Assembly: GCA_963773155.1 (NCBI GenBank)
Contig: CAVZAB010000006.1
Span: forward strand, 248,001-312,000
Direction of reading: 5' to 3'
Length of the DNA: 64,000 nucleotides
Source: CAVZAB01 sp963773155
GTDB taxonomy: Bacteria; Pseudomonadota; Alphaproteobacteria; Rhizobiales; Beijerinckiaceae
Shown: positions 17,836 through 26,918 of the stretch, in pieces
Layout of the letters: the number at the start of each line of letters is the position of its first letter
How positions within the stretch are numbered: the first letter of the stretch is position 1
Made by a program: the position numbers and the translations under genes
The notes under the pieces: model-generated
The model's database searches: none
Told to the model about the DNA's origin: nothing
The model's input: only the letters and a program-made list of their open reading frames with translations

Positions 17836-19933
17836 GGGCTGGTCCCGCCTTGGCCGGCTTGCGCCGGGCGGGTTGTTCTGGCGCGCCTGGCTTAGAATAG
17901 AAACAATAGCGCATCGCCTCGGCGCTCGGGTACCAGGGGGCGGCGCCCTCGTTGGCCTCTTCCTCGATTTTCCAGGCCCGGGCGAGCCGTTTGGGGTCGG
18001 CGGTGGCGATCCGCCAGCCGCAGCGGATGAATTTCTCCGACCAATCCCAAAGGGTCGTCAGCGTGCTGACCCCTTCGAAAAGGTCATGCGCCTCGATGAT
18101 TTCGGCGGTCATGTCGGACGTGATGCTACCGAAGAAGATGCCGACCCGACACACGCGCAGCATTTCTGCGATGGCAATTTCGGCCTGGTCCTCGGGCAGG
18201 TAACACAGGCAGGTTTCATAGATGAAGTCGAAATGATTGTCAGGAAAGGGCATTTGGCGGACATCGCCCAAAAGATTGCGTGCGCGCCATTCCGGCGGCG
18301 TTTTGCCATGAACATAGGGACTGTTCTCGATTCCCCACGCTTCGATGCCAATCGCGGCAAACCGCTGCAGCGTAAGGCCATTGGCACTGCCGCAATCCAG
18401 CAGCCGGTAGGGTTTGCGCCATTGCCAGATGGCACCAATCAGGTCGCGCGTATAATATTCATCAAAATATTCGTCGATCAAATCTTCATAGCTGCGCGAA
18501 CCGTCATACAGATCGTGATAGGTCTCCATGAGCGGGCTGGCAGCAGAGGGTGCCGCGGACGCGCAATCTTCGCCCAAATACTTTAGCTTTCGCAGCCGGG
18601 TCAGGATCAAGTCGCTGACATAATCGGCAGAATCGAACACGCCGTTGAGGGTCGAATCGAAAAGATAGTCTCCGACGACATAGAGATTTTCGTGGTTGAC
18701 CGGGTCAGGACAATGGCGCTCGCGCAAGGGCAGGACCGGGTAGCCGCCGGGCAGGCAGCTGATCGCGCCGTTCCAGCGGTGGACTTGGGTCTCGAGCGCC
18801 GGCGGACGATCCTGGGCGAGAACCGCAGGCAACGAGTCAAGGGCAAGCCTGGCGAGGCTTTCATCGTCATGGTTGGACAGCATCATGGCATCGTTACCGG
18901 CGATGAGCCAATTGAGCACGCCATAGGATCCGCAAGGGTGGCGCTTGCCTTCGTCATAAATGCAACAACCGTTGAAGGCGTCGCTCATGAAATAGCTGCC
19001 CGGGATTTTCAGGCGCCAGAATGGCTTTTCGAAGAGGATAGATATTCTGAGATAATGGGTGTGGCGGTCGTAACGGGCAAGGTGTGCATTCATTGCCGCG
19101 CGCAAGCTTGGACTGCCCCATTCGATGCGCTGGAGCCAGGGACTAGGCATCGCCAGCACGACGAGGTCGAATGTCGCGATTTCTGAGCTTTGCCCCTTGC
19201 GCAGCACGAGCGATAGGCCGCCGTCCTGCGACGGCCCGATGCGCTGCACCTCGGTATCGAGGACGCAGTCGGCCGAAATCCTTTCGGCCAATTCGTCGGT
19301 CAGACGCTGGATGCCGCCGACAATGGAATAGAGACCCATATAGTGGGGGTGATCCATCAAGATGTTTTTCAGGCCGTCGAGCGCATTGGTCAAATGCGGT
19401 TCGGTTGCCACGTCGCTGCGCGCCGCAATTTCGACATAGCGGCGGACCTGAGGATTGCCGATTGTCTCGAGCATGTGCTGGTACGAGATTCCGGCGAGCG
19501 GGTGCACATTGTCGTCGAGCCAAATGCCTTCATAATAGTCGCGCGGGGTCAGCTGACGAGCGCAACTGGCATAGAAATCCAGCAATTCCCGCAAAGCTTT
19601 GGGACCAAAATGACGGCCGAAATCCGCCTCGGTCCGAATAATCCGCTCGTCCATGATCACCGCTCTGCCGGCCATGCGGACGGTCTCGAGGCCGAGCTCG
19701 CCGACAAGCCTGCGCAGCGGATCCGGGCCAATCGCCGAATAATCATAGAGCTCCGCGACGCCGGCCTCATAGAGAACCGGCGCCCGGTTGAATTGCCGTG
19801 TCACGACCTTGCCGCCGAGCCGCGGCGAGGCCTCGAAGAGCGTCACCACGGCAATGTCATTGTGAAACTCGTCCAGGTGATAGGCTGTGAGCAGGCCGCC
19901 CGGGCCACCGCCGACAATCGCAATCCTGATCAT
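17825..19933 (-). CDS. Fusion of a FAD-dependent amine-oxidase-like oxidoreductase and a SAM methyltransferase
   Basis: 702 aa, two domains in one frame. Residues 1 to about 455 form a flavin amine-oxidase-type oxidoreductase: dinucleotide motif VGGGPGG at 7-13, an RLGGKV segment, and a late YVVGDYLFDSTLNGVFDSAD that should close the FAD site. After a linker rich in Asp, Tyr and Glu, a class I methyltransferase begins at about 510 (LLDCGSANG at 511-519, then GDVRQMPFPDNHFDFIYE). I know each half as a family, but not this combination. It is coupled to the exporter downstream, which suggests a small-molecule or lipid modification pathway. The substrate is unknown. ATG 19933 has only a weak ribosome site. 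Confidence 0.82.
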   Translation of the reverse strand: MIRIAIVGGGPGGLLTAYHLDEFHNDIAVVTLFEASPRLGGKVVTRQFNRAPVLYEAGVAELYDYSAIGPDPLRRLVGELGLETVRMAGRAVIMDERIIRTEADFGRHFGPKALRELLDFYASCARQLTPRDYYEGIWLDDNVHPLAGISYQHMLETIGNPQVRRYVEIAARSDVATEPHLTNALDGLKNILMDHPHYMGLYSIVGGIQRLTDELAERISADCVLDTEVQRIGPSQDGGLSLVLRKGQSSEIATFDLVVLAMPSPWLQRIEWGSPSLRAAMNAHLARYDRHTHYLRISILFEKPFWRLKIPGSYFMSDAFNGCCIYDEGKRHPCGSYGVLNWLIAGNDAMMLSNHDDESLARLALDSLPAVLAQDRPPALETQVHRWNGAISCLPGGYPVLPLRERHCPDPVNHENLYVVGDYLFDSTLNGVFDSADYVSDLILTRLRKLKYLGEDCASAAPSAASPLMETYHDLYDGSRSYEDLIDEYFDEYYTRDLIGAIWQWRKPYRLLDCGSANGLTLQRFAAIGIEAWGIENSPYVHGKTPPEWRARNLLGDVRQMPFPDNHFDFIYETCLCYLPEDQAEIAIAEMLRVCRVGIFFGSITSDMTAEIIEAHDLFEGVSTLTTLWDWSEKFIRCGWRIATADPKRLARAWKIEEEANEGAAPWYPSAEAMRYCFYSKPGAPEQPARRKPAKAGPARVG

Positions 19934-20456
19934 GCAGCAATACCATTTGAGCCTGCTCGGCTCGGATTAGGCATTGCGAGGCGATCGATCCGCCGGCACG
20001 CTCCGGCTACAACCGGCGCGGCAGAGGGCTTGGCGGCGCAAAGGACACGCACAAAATGGGCGGTGACAGCCATTGCTAGGCAGGACCATGGATCATAAGC
20101 AGCGCCGATTTCGCGACAGGTCTGGAAGTGAAAGCTATCCCATCGGCCACGCCTCATCTGTGCGACTGAGGCCGCCAGACCCACGTGCATCGACGAACCC
20201 AATCGCGATGAGGCTGTTCATACTTTACAATAGGCTAGCGCTTTTGCCACGGAGCCGTCAAAATCTTGCAACCGGCCGGGGCATCCGCTCAGTCGACGCC
20301 AAGTCGCGGTGATGGTCGCGATTGGCCTTTTTAGCGCAAAGCCCAATCGTCGTTGGCCTGATGCGTGCCACTGGCCTTCGCGGGACCGGGATTTCGGCGC
20401 GTTGGCGGGCGCTATGCCGGCTGCGTCAGTTTCGCCGACTGGTGCTGATCGCCGGT
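19934..20456. other. 523-bp gap without a recognisable gene
   Basis: Lies between the start of the FAD/methyltransferase fusion and the stop of the sugar transferase (both minus strand). Short open frames on both strands give low-complexity, Arg/Ala-rich translations with no motif I recognise. It probably holds the promoter of the fusion gene; I see no clear hairpin or RNA. Confidence 0.5.
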
Positions 20457-21995
20457 CTATCCCGATCGCCGGGCAAATGGTCGCTGCGGCTGCCGGCTGC
20501 GTCGGGGATCTATTTGCGCTAAGTCGATGGCGACTTCCGGTTTGGATTCGATCCAAATTCCGGTCTCGCCGAGTTCGCGCCAGGCCCGTCGGACCCTCTG
20601 ATGATCCACCCTTTCGCCAAACAGCACCATTGGCACAGTCGCAGCGAGGATCTTCAGATCGAGGCCAAGCGAAGCATTTTGAATGTACCAGACGTCGAGC
20701 GCTGCCTTGTCAGCCGGGGAAATTTCGCGGCCGCCGGTTACCTGCGCCCAGCCGGTCAGGCCGGGCGGCGCCATCAGCCTGGCGGCATAGGCGGTCGGCT
20801 GGTCGACCGGCAGCAACGGGCGCGGTCCGACAAAAGACATGTCACCCGAAAGAATATTGAAGAGCTGCGGCAATTCGTCGAGACGGATGCGGCGCAGAAA
20901 GCGGCCGGCAAAGGATAGCCGTCGATCCTCGGGCAAGGTGGCACCGCGCGAATCGTGCGCCGCCGCCATGGTGCGGAACTTGTACAGGCGGAACGGGCGC
21001 CCAAAACGCCCCGGTCGCTGCTGCCAGAAGATGACGGGCCAACCGACGTCGAAGGCCACCAGGCAGGCGAGCGCGCACAGGATCGGCGCGAGCGGCACGA
21101 TAAGCGCAAGAGCGAGCGCAAGGTCGATCGCCCGCTTGATCCGCCAATAGGCGCGTCGCGGGACTTGGGTCGGGCTGGGCGGGGCGAACAAGCCCTGGCT
21201 CCCAGCAGCCAGCGCCCTCGGCCGCCGGTGGCCGGCGCAAAGGCGGTTTCGTTCGGCAAAAAGGTCGAGCTCGATGGCCGAGGCCTTTTCGATCGCCAGC
21301 AATTCCTTCTGGGCGGAAGCCGACAACAGCGCGAAGGGTGTCGTCACCACCAGGCGATCGACCAATATCCCATGCACTTCAAGGTTGCGCAGAATGCTGG
21401 CAACTTCTTCCGGCCGACCGAGCAAGGGCACTTGCTGGATTTGGCGTCCGCTATGGCGTTGCTCGGTTGCCAGAAGACCGACGATCTTGATCTGGTCGCC
21501 GGCAAATTCGGCGAGTGAACGCATATAGAGCTCGCTGATTCGGTTGAGGCCGACGATCAGCACATGTTCGCAGGCCTCCAGCGTCACAGCATTGGGCCCG
21601 GCGGGGTGGCTGCGCCAGGCATGACGCAACCGCGCCAACACCCGCACCCCGACCATGGCGAAGACCATCAAGAGGCCCTGCAGAATTGGCAGCGAGCGCG
21701 CCACGCCCTCGAGCCGGTTGACAGTGAAGCCCAGCGCCACGGCACCTAGGACCACCAGAACGACGCAAGCCACGACGACGAGATAATCGGTCATGCCGCT
21801 GAGCCGCCAGATCGATCGGTCGAGCCCGCACAAGGTCAAGGCCGGCGCCGCCACCAACAGCGTCATTCCGAGATAGGGCGTCAAGCCCCAGAATTTGTCG
21901 ATTGTTGTATCGAAATTGTCGCGCAGGACCAGCGCGAACAGGCTGGCAAGGGCAATCAGCCCGAGATCCAGAATGAACAAAAAACGCCTACGCAA
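20457..21995 (-). CDS. Exopolysaccharide polyprenyl-phosphate sugar-1-phosphate transferase
   Basis: 512 aa. The N-terminal half has four or five membrane helices and a nucleotide-binding-like domain (EHVLIVGLNRISELYMRS). The C-terminal half (from about 281) is a bacterial sugar transferase: KRAIDLALALALIV membrane hairpin, RPGRFGRPFRLYKFRTM, LDELPQ (372-377) and VGPRPLLP (389-396). This WbaP/WcaJ-type enzyme starts a polysaccharide repeat by moving a sugar-1-phosphate onto undecaprenyl phosphate in the inner membrane. It is alone here, but the large polysaccharide region begins 6 kb further on. The C-terminal 30 residues are an atypical basic extension. Confidence 0.88.
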   Translation of the reverse strand: MRRRFLFILDLGLIALASLFALVLRDNFDTTIDKFWGLTPYLGMTLLVAAPALTLCGLDRSIWRLSGMTDYLVVVACVVLVVLGAVALGFTVNRLEGVARSLPILQGLLMVFAMVGVRVLARLRHAWRSHPAGPNAVTLEACEHVLIVGLNRISELYMRSLAEFAGDQIKIVGLLATEQRHSGRQIQQVPLLGRPEEVASILRNLEVHGILVDRLVVTTPFALLSASAQKELLAIEKASAIELDLFAERNRLCAGHRRPRALAAGSQGLFAPPSPTQVPRRAYWRIKRAIDLALALALIVPLAPILCALACLVAFDVGWPVIFWQQRPGRFGRPFRLYKFRTMAAAHDSRGATLPEDRRLSFAGRFLRRIRLDELPQLFNILSGDMSFVGPRPLLPVDQPTAYAARLMAPPGLTGWAQVTGGREISPADKAALDVWYIQNASLGLDLKILAATVPMVLFGERVDHQRVRRAWRELGETGIWIESKPEVAIDLAQIDPRRSRQPQRPFARRSG

Positions 21996-22058
21996 CGCAA
22001 TGCCTCACCAATCGAATTCAACCGATCCTGGCAAGGGTCGATTAAGAAAACGACAATT

Positions 22059-22317
22059 TGAGCGAAATTCGTACTCGGGCGCTACAGGGCAGATCCCCAA
22101 TAAGGCCCCCAAAATAAGCCTTCCATTGGCTAGGCGGGCCCACATTCACCGCCAAACGGTCATTTATCCGGCGGTGCGTGGGCCGCCTTCGTGAAGAATC
22201 TTGGGAAATAATTGTTCAAACATTTGCGACAAATAATTGCTCATTTGCTTGGACAGATTTTACCCAAGAATCGTTTATATTTCGGATTTTACGTATTTGT
22301 AGACCGAATTTCGCTCA
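22059..22317. repeat. 13-bp perfect inverted repeat spanning the intergenic region
   Basis: TGAGCGAAATTCG at 22059-22071 recurs as its exact complement CGAATTTCGCTCA at 22305-22317, 233 bp apart. The arms could be two sites for one regulator or the ends of a small element. No target-site duplication is evident. Confidence 0.6.
22205..22254 (+). repeat. Two imperfect direct repeats, AT-rich
   Basis: AAATAATTGTTCAAACATTTG (from 22206) is followed at 22231 by AAATAATTGCTC-ATTTGCTTG. The shared core AAATAATTG...CATTTGC suggests tandem binding sites upstream of the TadG-like gene, or a relic of slippage. Confidence 0.45.
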
Positions 22318-22353
22318 GATGCAGGTCGGTGCAACATAACCATCTGTGTCAGC

Positions 22354-23469
22354 GTGAACGAACCAAAATCCTTGCGCCGTCGGCGGCGGAACTTTTCGGT
22401 CAAATATTTGTCTGTTGCGGCGCTGCCGGTGCTGATCTTGACCCGCCTGGCCGCTGGTCAAGCCGAATACTTGGGCGTTGAGCCGCAAATCGAGCGCTTT
22501 ACTCTGCCCTTGGCCGCCGGCCCGGCTGCCGAGGGCTGCTGCGGCAGCGAGACCACCGCCACTTTGCCGGCGCCAGCCCGCCATCGGGGCCTCGCTGTTC
22601 CCCTTGCCTTGCCAGGCCGGGAACCCGTCTGCGCCCTCGCGCTCAACCCGGCCTCCGACGGGGCGGCAACTGCCATGCCCAATGTCAGCGTCGTCCTTGC
22701 AGGATGCCGGCTATTCAGCAATTCCGCGAGCAGCTCGGCCGTCAGCCTGCCGCATTCGGCTCATCTGTCGGCGCTTGCGGTTGGTGCCGTGGGCGGGATT
22801 GTCGGGGAGCAGGGCATTGCCGCCGTACTAGGCGTGAGCAGCGGCAATGCGCCGGTGCAGGACCCCTTTCGAGCGGTGCCGCTGCCTGATTTTGCTGGCT
22901 GCGATCAAGTGAATTTTGAGGCGAGGACAAATGTCGTGGTCAGGCCCGGCGTCTTTTGTGGCGGGCTGAAGCTCGCACCCGGCGCCGATGTGCGGCTCAG
23001 TGCCGGTCTTTATATCTTCGATCGCGGCAGTTTGACGGTTGCAAGCGGCGCCCGGCTGAGCGGCGCCGGCGTCGCGCTGGTGTTCACATCGAGCACCGGC
23101 CAGGACTACGCCACGGCGAGGCTCGCGCCTGGCGCTGGCGTGCACCTTAGTGCCGCAGCCGAGGGGTTGCTGGCGGGCATTCTGATCTACGGCGACCGGA
23201 GAATGTCGCAGGGCGCGCCGTTCAAGCTCGAGGCGGGCGCGGACCAGGACTTTGCCGGGGCGACCTACCTGCCGCGGGCTGCCCTCAGCTTTGCCGGAAC
23301 GTCGGCCGGCTGCACGCAAGTCATTGCCGACACGATCACGTTCACTGGCCCGACCCGCTTGGCACTCTCTTGCGCCGAGCGGACGCCAAAGCCTCTCGCC
23401 GGGACTTCGCCCTCGCTCTACTGGCTCGTCATGGATCGGCCAATGTCCGTCTCGCCGAGCACCCCCTAA
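22354..23469 (+). CDS. TadG-like / pilus-associated exported protein, C-terminal beta-solenoid domain only
   Basis: 371 aa, GTG start with no strong ribosome site. A basic start and hydrophobic segment at about 13-32 look like a signal peptide or anchor. The body matches the C-terminal region found in some TadE/TadG-like proteins: CALALNP, then GCRLFSNSASSSAV, GVFCGGLKLAPGADVRLSAGLYIFD, and a run of short turns with GAR/GAS/GAD repeats typical of a right-handed beta-solenoid, ending CTQVIADTITFTG. The N-terminal TadG region and a tad operon are absent. It is probably a secreted or surface protein of unknown role. Confidence 0.65.
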   Translation: MNEPKSLRRRRRNFSVKYLSVAALPVLILTRLAAGQAEYLGVEPQIERFTLPLAAGPAAEGCCGSETTATLPAPARHRGLAVPLALPGREPVCALALNPASDGAATAMPNVSVVLAGCRLFSNSASSSAVSLPHSAHLSALAVGAVGGIVGEQGIAAVLGVSSGNAPVQDPFRAVPLPDFAGCDQVNFEARTNVVVRPGVFCGGLKLAPGADVRLSAGLYIFDRGSLTVASGARLSGAGVALVFTSSTGQDYATARLAPGAGVHLSAAAEGLLAGILIYGDRRMSQGAPFKLEAGADQDFAGATYLPRAALSFAGTSAGCTQVIADTITFTGPTRLALSCAERTPKPLAGTSPSLYWLVMDRPMSVSPSTP

Positions 23470-23516
23470 CGGCAGTCACGGCCGAATTGCCGGCGCGGGC
23501 TGGCGCTGTACCTGCC

Positions 23517-24203
23517 CTAGGTCGCTGCGAAATTTGCGGCCGTCGCCGATTTGGGGCTGCGTGCCTTATGGCCCCACCATCCAAGACCAAGCAGGCCAAG
23601 GACCAGATAGGACAGGAAGCCTGAGCCCGGAATCGGTTGAGGGGCTGCATCGATCGATATGTTGGTCAGGGCATAATAGCCGGGATCCTGCCGGAAGCTG
23701 AAGCTCAACGTGTTGGTGCCGGCATTGCCTTGGAATACCACCGATCGCAGGCCGAAGGAGAAGGCGGCCGTATCGAGAATTGGCCCAACAACCGTGTTGT
23801 TATTGATCAGAGCGCTAAAGGTGTCGCTGTTATTGCCCGCGGTCATGGCGAGCGAGAAGATCAACCGGTAAGAGCCCGAGCTCGGCAACGTGAAGGATTG
23901 GCTCAACGTGCCAATACCGCCGACCGGCCCCAGCGCGGCATAAGTCATCCCGGCGACATAGCCGCCGACGCCAACACAATTGGTGGCGCATGTGTTGCTG
24001 AAACTGGTGACGCCGCCCTGCGTCCAGCCGACGAAGGCACCGGTGCTGCTGCCGGTCGCGAAACTGCCGTTCTGGATGTAATTGGCGAAAGCGGGCGTTG
24101 CCAGCGAGACAAGCCCGCTCAAAACTATGCCGCCGAAGACCAGTTTTCTCGCGGCCCTGGCCCGCTGGTCCGCTCGCCTTGTCGTAAACTTGGCTTGGTT
24201 CAT
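23517..24203 (-). CDS. Exported protein with a PEP-CTERM-like C-terminal sorting signal
   Basis: 228 aa. ATG 24203 follows AGGAAG with good spacing. A basic leader and hydrophobic stretch end in ATPAFA, a clear signal peptide cleaved near residue 39. The mature part (YIQNGSFATGSSTGAFVGWTQGG) resembles the jelly-roll domains of PEP-CTERM proteins. The C-terminus has PIPGSGFLSYLVLGLLGLGW, a hydrophobic span and a basic end (HKARS), the tripartite layout of an exosortase/PEP-CTERM-like sorting signal, though the motif is P-G-S-G rather than PEP. No sortase-like gene is in the window. Such proteins usually go with exopolysaccharide, matching the neighbourhood. Confidence 0.7.
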   Translation of the reverse strand: MNQAKFTTRRADQRARAARKLVFGGIVLSGLVSLATPAFANYIQNGSFATGSSTGAFVGWTQGGVTSFSNTCATNCVGVGGYVAGMTYAALGPVGGIGTLSQSFTLPSSGSYRLIFSLAMTAGNNSDTFSALINNNTVVGPILDTAAFSFGLRSVVFQGNAGTNTLSFSFRQDPGYYALTNISIDAAPQPIPGSGFLSYLVLGLLGLGWWGHKARSPKSATAANFAAT

Positions 24204-24305
24204 TTTGGCTTCCTGACCAAGGCTGCGACGTTCTCTCGTCACGCCGTTGTTCGTGCGTTTGGACAGCCCCGTCGGCGCCGCAGCGCCCGCGGCCGGCAAG
24301 AGCTG

Positions 24306-24422
24306 TCAGGCTTCGAAATAGCGGCGCAGCATGCGCTCGCGCTGCCGGCGCAACGACCGGCGATCGCGAACCACATAGCCGGCAACGGCGCCGGCACAGA
24401 AAGCGCAAACCGCCATCAGCAT
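24306..24422 (-). CDS. Small membrane protein, 38 aa
   Basis: A 39-codon frame, starting MLMAVCAFCAGAVAGYVV and ending in a strongly basic stretch with RRSLRRQRERMLRRYFEA. One membrane helix followed by a positively charged cytoplasmic tail is what short bacterial membrane proteins look like. The start is preceded by AGAGGTGAG at ideal distance, which is the main support. The gene lies about 100 bp upstream of the exported-protein gene on the same strand. I do not recognise a family, and the frame could be fortuitous. Confidence 0.5.
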   Translation of the reverse strand: MLMAVCAFCAGAVAGYVVRDRRSLRRQRERMLRRYFEA

Positions 24423-24671
24423 TTTTCGCTCACCTCTCGGATTCCCATTCGGCGCCTTGCTATGCTCCCGATTATCGCCGGACTAGTTAAAATCGAGGCT
24501 TATGCGGAGCGGCTTGCGTGCTGCCCGCGGCCACGAAAAAAGAGTAAGCCTAACGAACCCTTTTTCGGGATTTGGTCTTGGCCTGCACTCTTCGCGCGGC
24601 GGGAGTAGCGGCGGGCGGCTTTCTCGTCATACTGGTCCGGTGCTATAAGGCTGCAGGCGAGAGGGATCGGC

Positions 24672-25871
24672 ATGTCGCAGGGTTTGGTCGAGCAGGCGCG
24701 CGTGCAATTGCGCGATATCGAAGCGCAAGGCTTGCTCAAGCGAGAGCGTCCGATCGTTTCTGCCCAGGGCGGCGCGATCGATGTCGCCAATGGGCCGCAG
24801 GCCCGCCACGTTCTCAATCTATGCGCCAATAATTATCTCGGTCTTGCCAATCACCCGCGCTTGCTGGCGGCAGCCCGGCATGGCCTCGAGACGCACGGTT
24901 TCGGCATGGCTTCCGTGCGCTTCATTTGCGGCACGCAGGACCTGCATGTTGCGCTCGAAGAGCGACTGGCCAAGTTTCTCCGAATGGAAGCGGCGATCCT
25001 CTATTCCTCCTGCTTCGATGCCAATGGCGGTATTTTCGAGGCGCTGCTTGGCGCCGAGGATGCGGTCATTTCTGACGCCTTGAACCATGCCTCGATCATC
25101 GACGGCATTAGGCTGTGCAAGGCAACGCGGCTGCGCTATGCCAACAATGACATGGCCGAACTCGAGCAACGGCTGCTCGAGGCAAGTGGCGCACGTCACC
25201 GGCTGATTGTTAGCGACGGCGTATTCTCGATGGATGGGGTGATCGCCGATTTACCCGGCATCTGCCGGCTCGCCGAACGCTACGATGCGATGGTCATGGT
25301 CGACGACAGCCATGCGGTGGGCTTTATCGGCGGGCGCGGCGCAGGCACCCCGGAACATTTTGGCGTCGAGGGCCGGGTTCAGATCCTCAGCGGGACCTTT
25401 GGCAAGGCGCTCGGCGGCGCGTCCGGCGGCTACATTGCTGGGCCGAAGCCCGTGGTCGACCTTCTGCGGCAGCGTTCGCGGCCCTATCTATTTTCCAATG
25501 CGCTGGCCCCCTCGATCGTGGCGGCGACACTTGAGGTGCTCGATCTTCTCGCCGCAAGCGGCGAGCTTCGGACCGATCTTGCCCGCAATGCCCGCCATTT
25601 CCGGGCCGGGCTCGAGGGCCTGGGCTTCCGGCTGATCGCCGGCGAGCATCCGATCATTCCGGTGATGATCGGCGATGCTCGGCAGGCCCAGGCTTTGGCG
25701 ACCGCGCTTGGCGAGCGCGGGGTCTTTGTGACCGCTTTTTCCTACCCGGTCGTGCCGCACGGCAAGGCGCGTATCCGCACCCAGATGAACGCCGCCCATA
25801 CACTTGCCGATCTCGACAAGGCGATTGCGGCTTTCGGCAATGCCGGTCGAAGCGTCGGCCTGATCAATTAG
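24672..25871 (+). CDS. kbl: Glycine C-acetyltransferase (2-amino-3-ketobutyrate CoA ligase)
   Basis: 399 aa, the normal length. It cleaves 2-amino-3-oxobutyrate with CoA to glycine and acetyl-CoA, the second step of threonine breakdown. DDSHAVG at 211-217 and the PLP lysine Lys245 in SGTFGKALGGASGG are conserved across the alpha-oxoamine synthase family; the tdh gene 16 bp downstream supplies its substrate and settles which family member this is. GAGAGGGA precedes ATG 24672. Confidence 0.95.
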   Translation: MSQGLVEQARVQLRDIEAQGLLKRERPIVSAQGGAIDVANGPQARHVLNLCANNYLGLANHPRLLAAARHGLETHGFGMASVRFICGTQDLHVALEERLAKFLRMEAAILYSSCFDANGGIFEALLGAEDAVISDALNHASIIDGIRLCKATRLRYANNDMAELEQRLLEASGARHRLIVSDGVFSMDGVIADLPGICRLAERYDAMVMVDDSHAVGFIGGRGAGTPEHFGVEGRVQILSGTFGKALGGASGGYIAGPKPVVDLLRQRSRPYLFSNALAPSIVAATLEVLDLLAASGELRTDLARNARHFRAGLEGLGFRLIAGEHPIIPVMIGDARQAQALATALGERGVFVTAFSYPVVPHGKARIRTQMNAAHTLADLDKAIAAFGNAGRSVGLIN

Positions 25872-25887
25872 CGGCAAGGATCGGCAG

Positions 25888-26916
25888 ATGAAATCTCTGG
25901 TCAAGGCGAAACGCGAACCCGGCCTTTGGCTCAGCGATTCGCCGGTTCCCTCATTCGGCGCCCAAGACGTGTTGATCAAGATTTGCCGGGCGGCGATCTG
26001 CGGGACCGACATCCACATCTACAATTGGGACAAATGGGCGCAAAAGACGATCCCCGTTCCGATGGTGGTCGGCCATGAATATGTCGGAACCGTCGCGGCG
26101 ATCGGCGCCGACGTTAAGGGGGTTAGGGTCGGCGATCGGGTTTCCGGCGAAGGCCATATCGTGTGCGGCTATTGCCGCAATTGCCGGGCCGGCCGCGGGC
26201 ATTTGTGTCGCAACACCCGTGGTGTCGGCGTCGATCGGCCCGGCGCTTTCGGCGAATTCCTGGTGATACCCGCGACCAATGTCTATCCGATACCCGCCGC
26301 CGTCTCGGACGAGGTCGCAGCGATTCTTGACCCGCTCGGCAATGCAACCCACACCGCCCTGTCGTTCGATCTGGTCGGCGAGGATGTGCTGATTACCGGT
26401 GCTGGGCCAATCGGCCTGATGGCGGTTGCGATCTGCCGGCATGTCGGGGCCCGGCATATTGTCGTCACCGACGTCAACGACTTTCGGCTTGGCCTTGCCA
26501 AGCAGATGGGGGCGACGGTTTGCGTCAGGGCCGACCGGGAGCGGTTGCGCGATGTCATGGATGGAATCGGCATGAACGAGGGATTCGACGTCGGCCTCGA
26601 AATGTCCGGCAATCCGGAGGCTCTGCGCAGCATGATTGCCGGCATGAATCATGGCGGCAAGGTCGCCTTGCTCGGGATTCTTTCCGACGAGGCCCAGATC
26701 GACTGGAACCAGGTCATTTTCAAGGGGCTTACGCTCAAGGGAATTTACGGCCGCGAGATGTACGAGACCTGGTACAAGATGCTGGCCATGCTGCAGAGCG
26801 GGCTCGATATAACGCCGGTGATCACCCACCGGCTCGGCATGTCGCAATTTGAGACCGGTTTTGCAGCACTGCGCGCCGGCCGTGCCTGCAAGGTCGTACT
26901 CGACATCGAGGCCTGA
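25888..26916 (+). CDS. tdh: L-threonine 3-dehydrogenase
   Basis: 342 aa zinc-dependent medium-chain dehydrogenase that oxidises threonine to 2-amino-3-oxobutyrate with NAD+. Catalytic zinc ligands are Cys38 and the His63-Glu64 pair; structural zinc cysteines are 93, 96, 99 and 107 (CGYCRNCRAGRGHLC). GAGPIGLMA is the NAD-binding loop. The gene follows kbl by 16 bp with its own AAGGA site, the classic kbl-tdh operon. It ends 2 bp before the stop of the opposing map gene. Confidence 0.95.
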   Translation: MKSLVKAKREPGLWLSDSPVPSFGAQDVLIKICRAAICGTDIHIYNWDKWAQKTIPVPMVVGHEYVGTVAAIGADVKGVRVGDRVSGEGHIVCGYCRNCRAGRGHLCRNTRGVGVDRPGAFGEFLVIPATNVYPIPAAVSDEVAAILDPLGNATHTALSFDLVGEDVLITGAGPIGLMAVAICRHVGARHIVVTDVNDFRLGLAKQMGATVCVRADRERLRDVMDGIGMNEGFDVGLEMSGNPEALRSMIAGMNHGGKVALLGILSDEAQIDWNQVIFKGLTLKGIYGREMYETWYKMLAMLQSGLDITPVITHRLGMSQFETGFAALRAGRACKVVLDIEA

Positions 26917-26918
26917 AC

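Larger units (their letters stand above)
21996..22353. other. AT-rich divergent intergenic region with inverted and direct repeats
   Basis: 358 bp between the divergent starts of the sugar transferase and the TadG-like gene, clearly richer in A and T than its surroundings. It contains no gene I can support, but carries a 13-bp inverted repeat at its two ends and two imperfect direct repeats, listed separately. It should hold the promoters of both neighbours. Confidence 0.6.
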
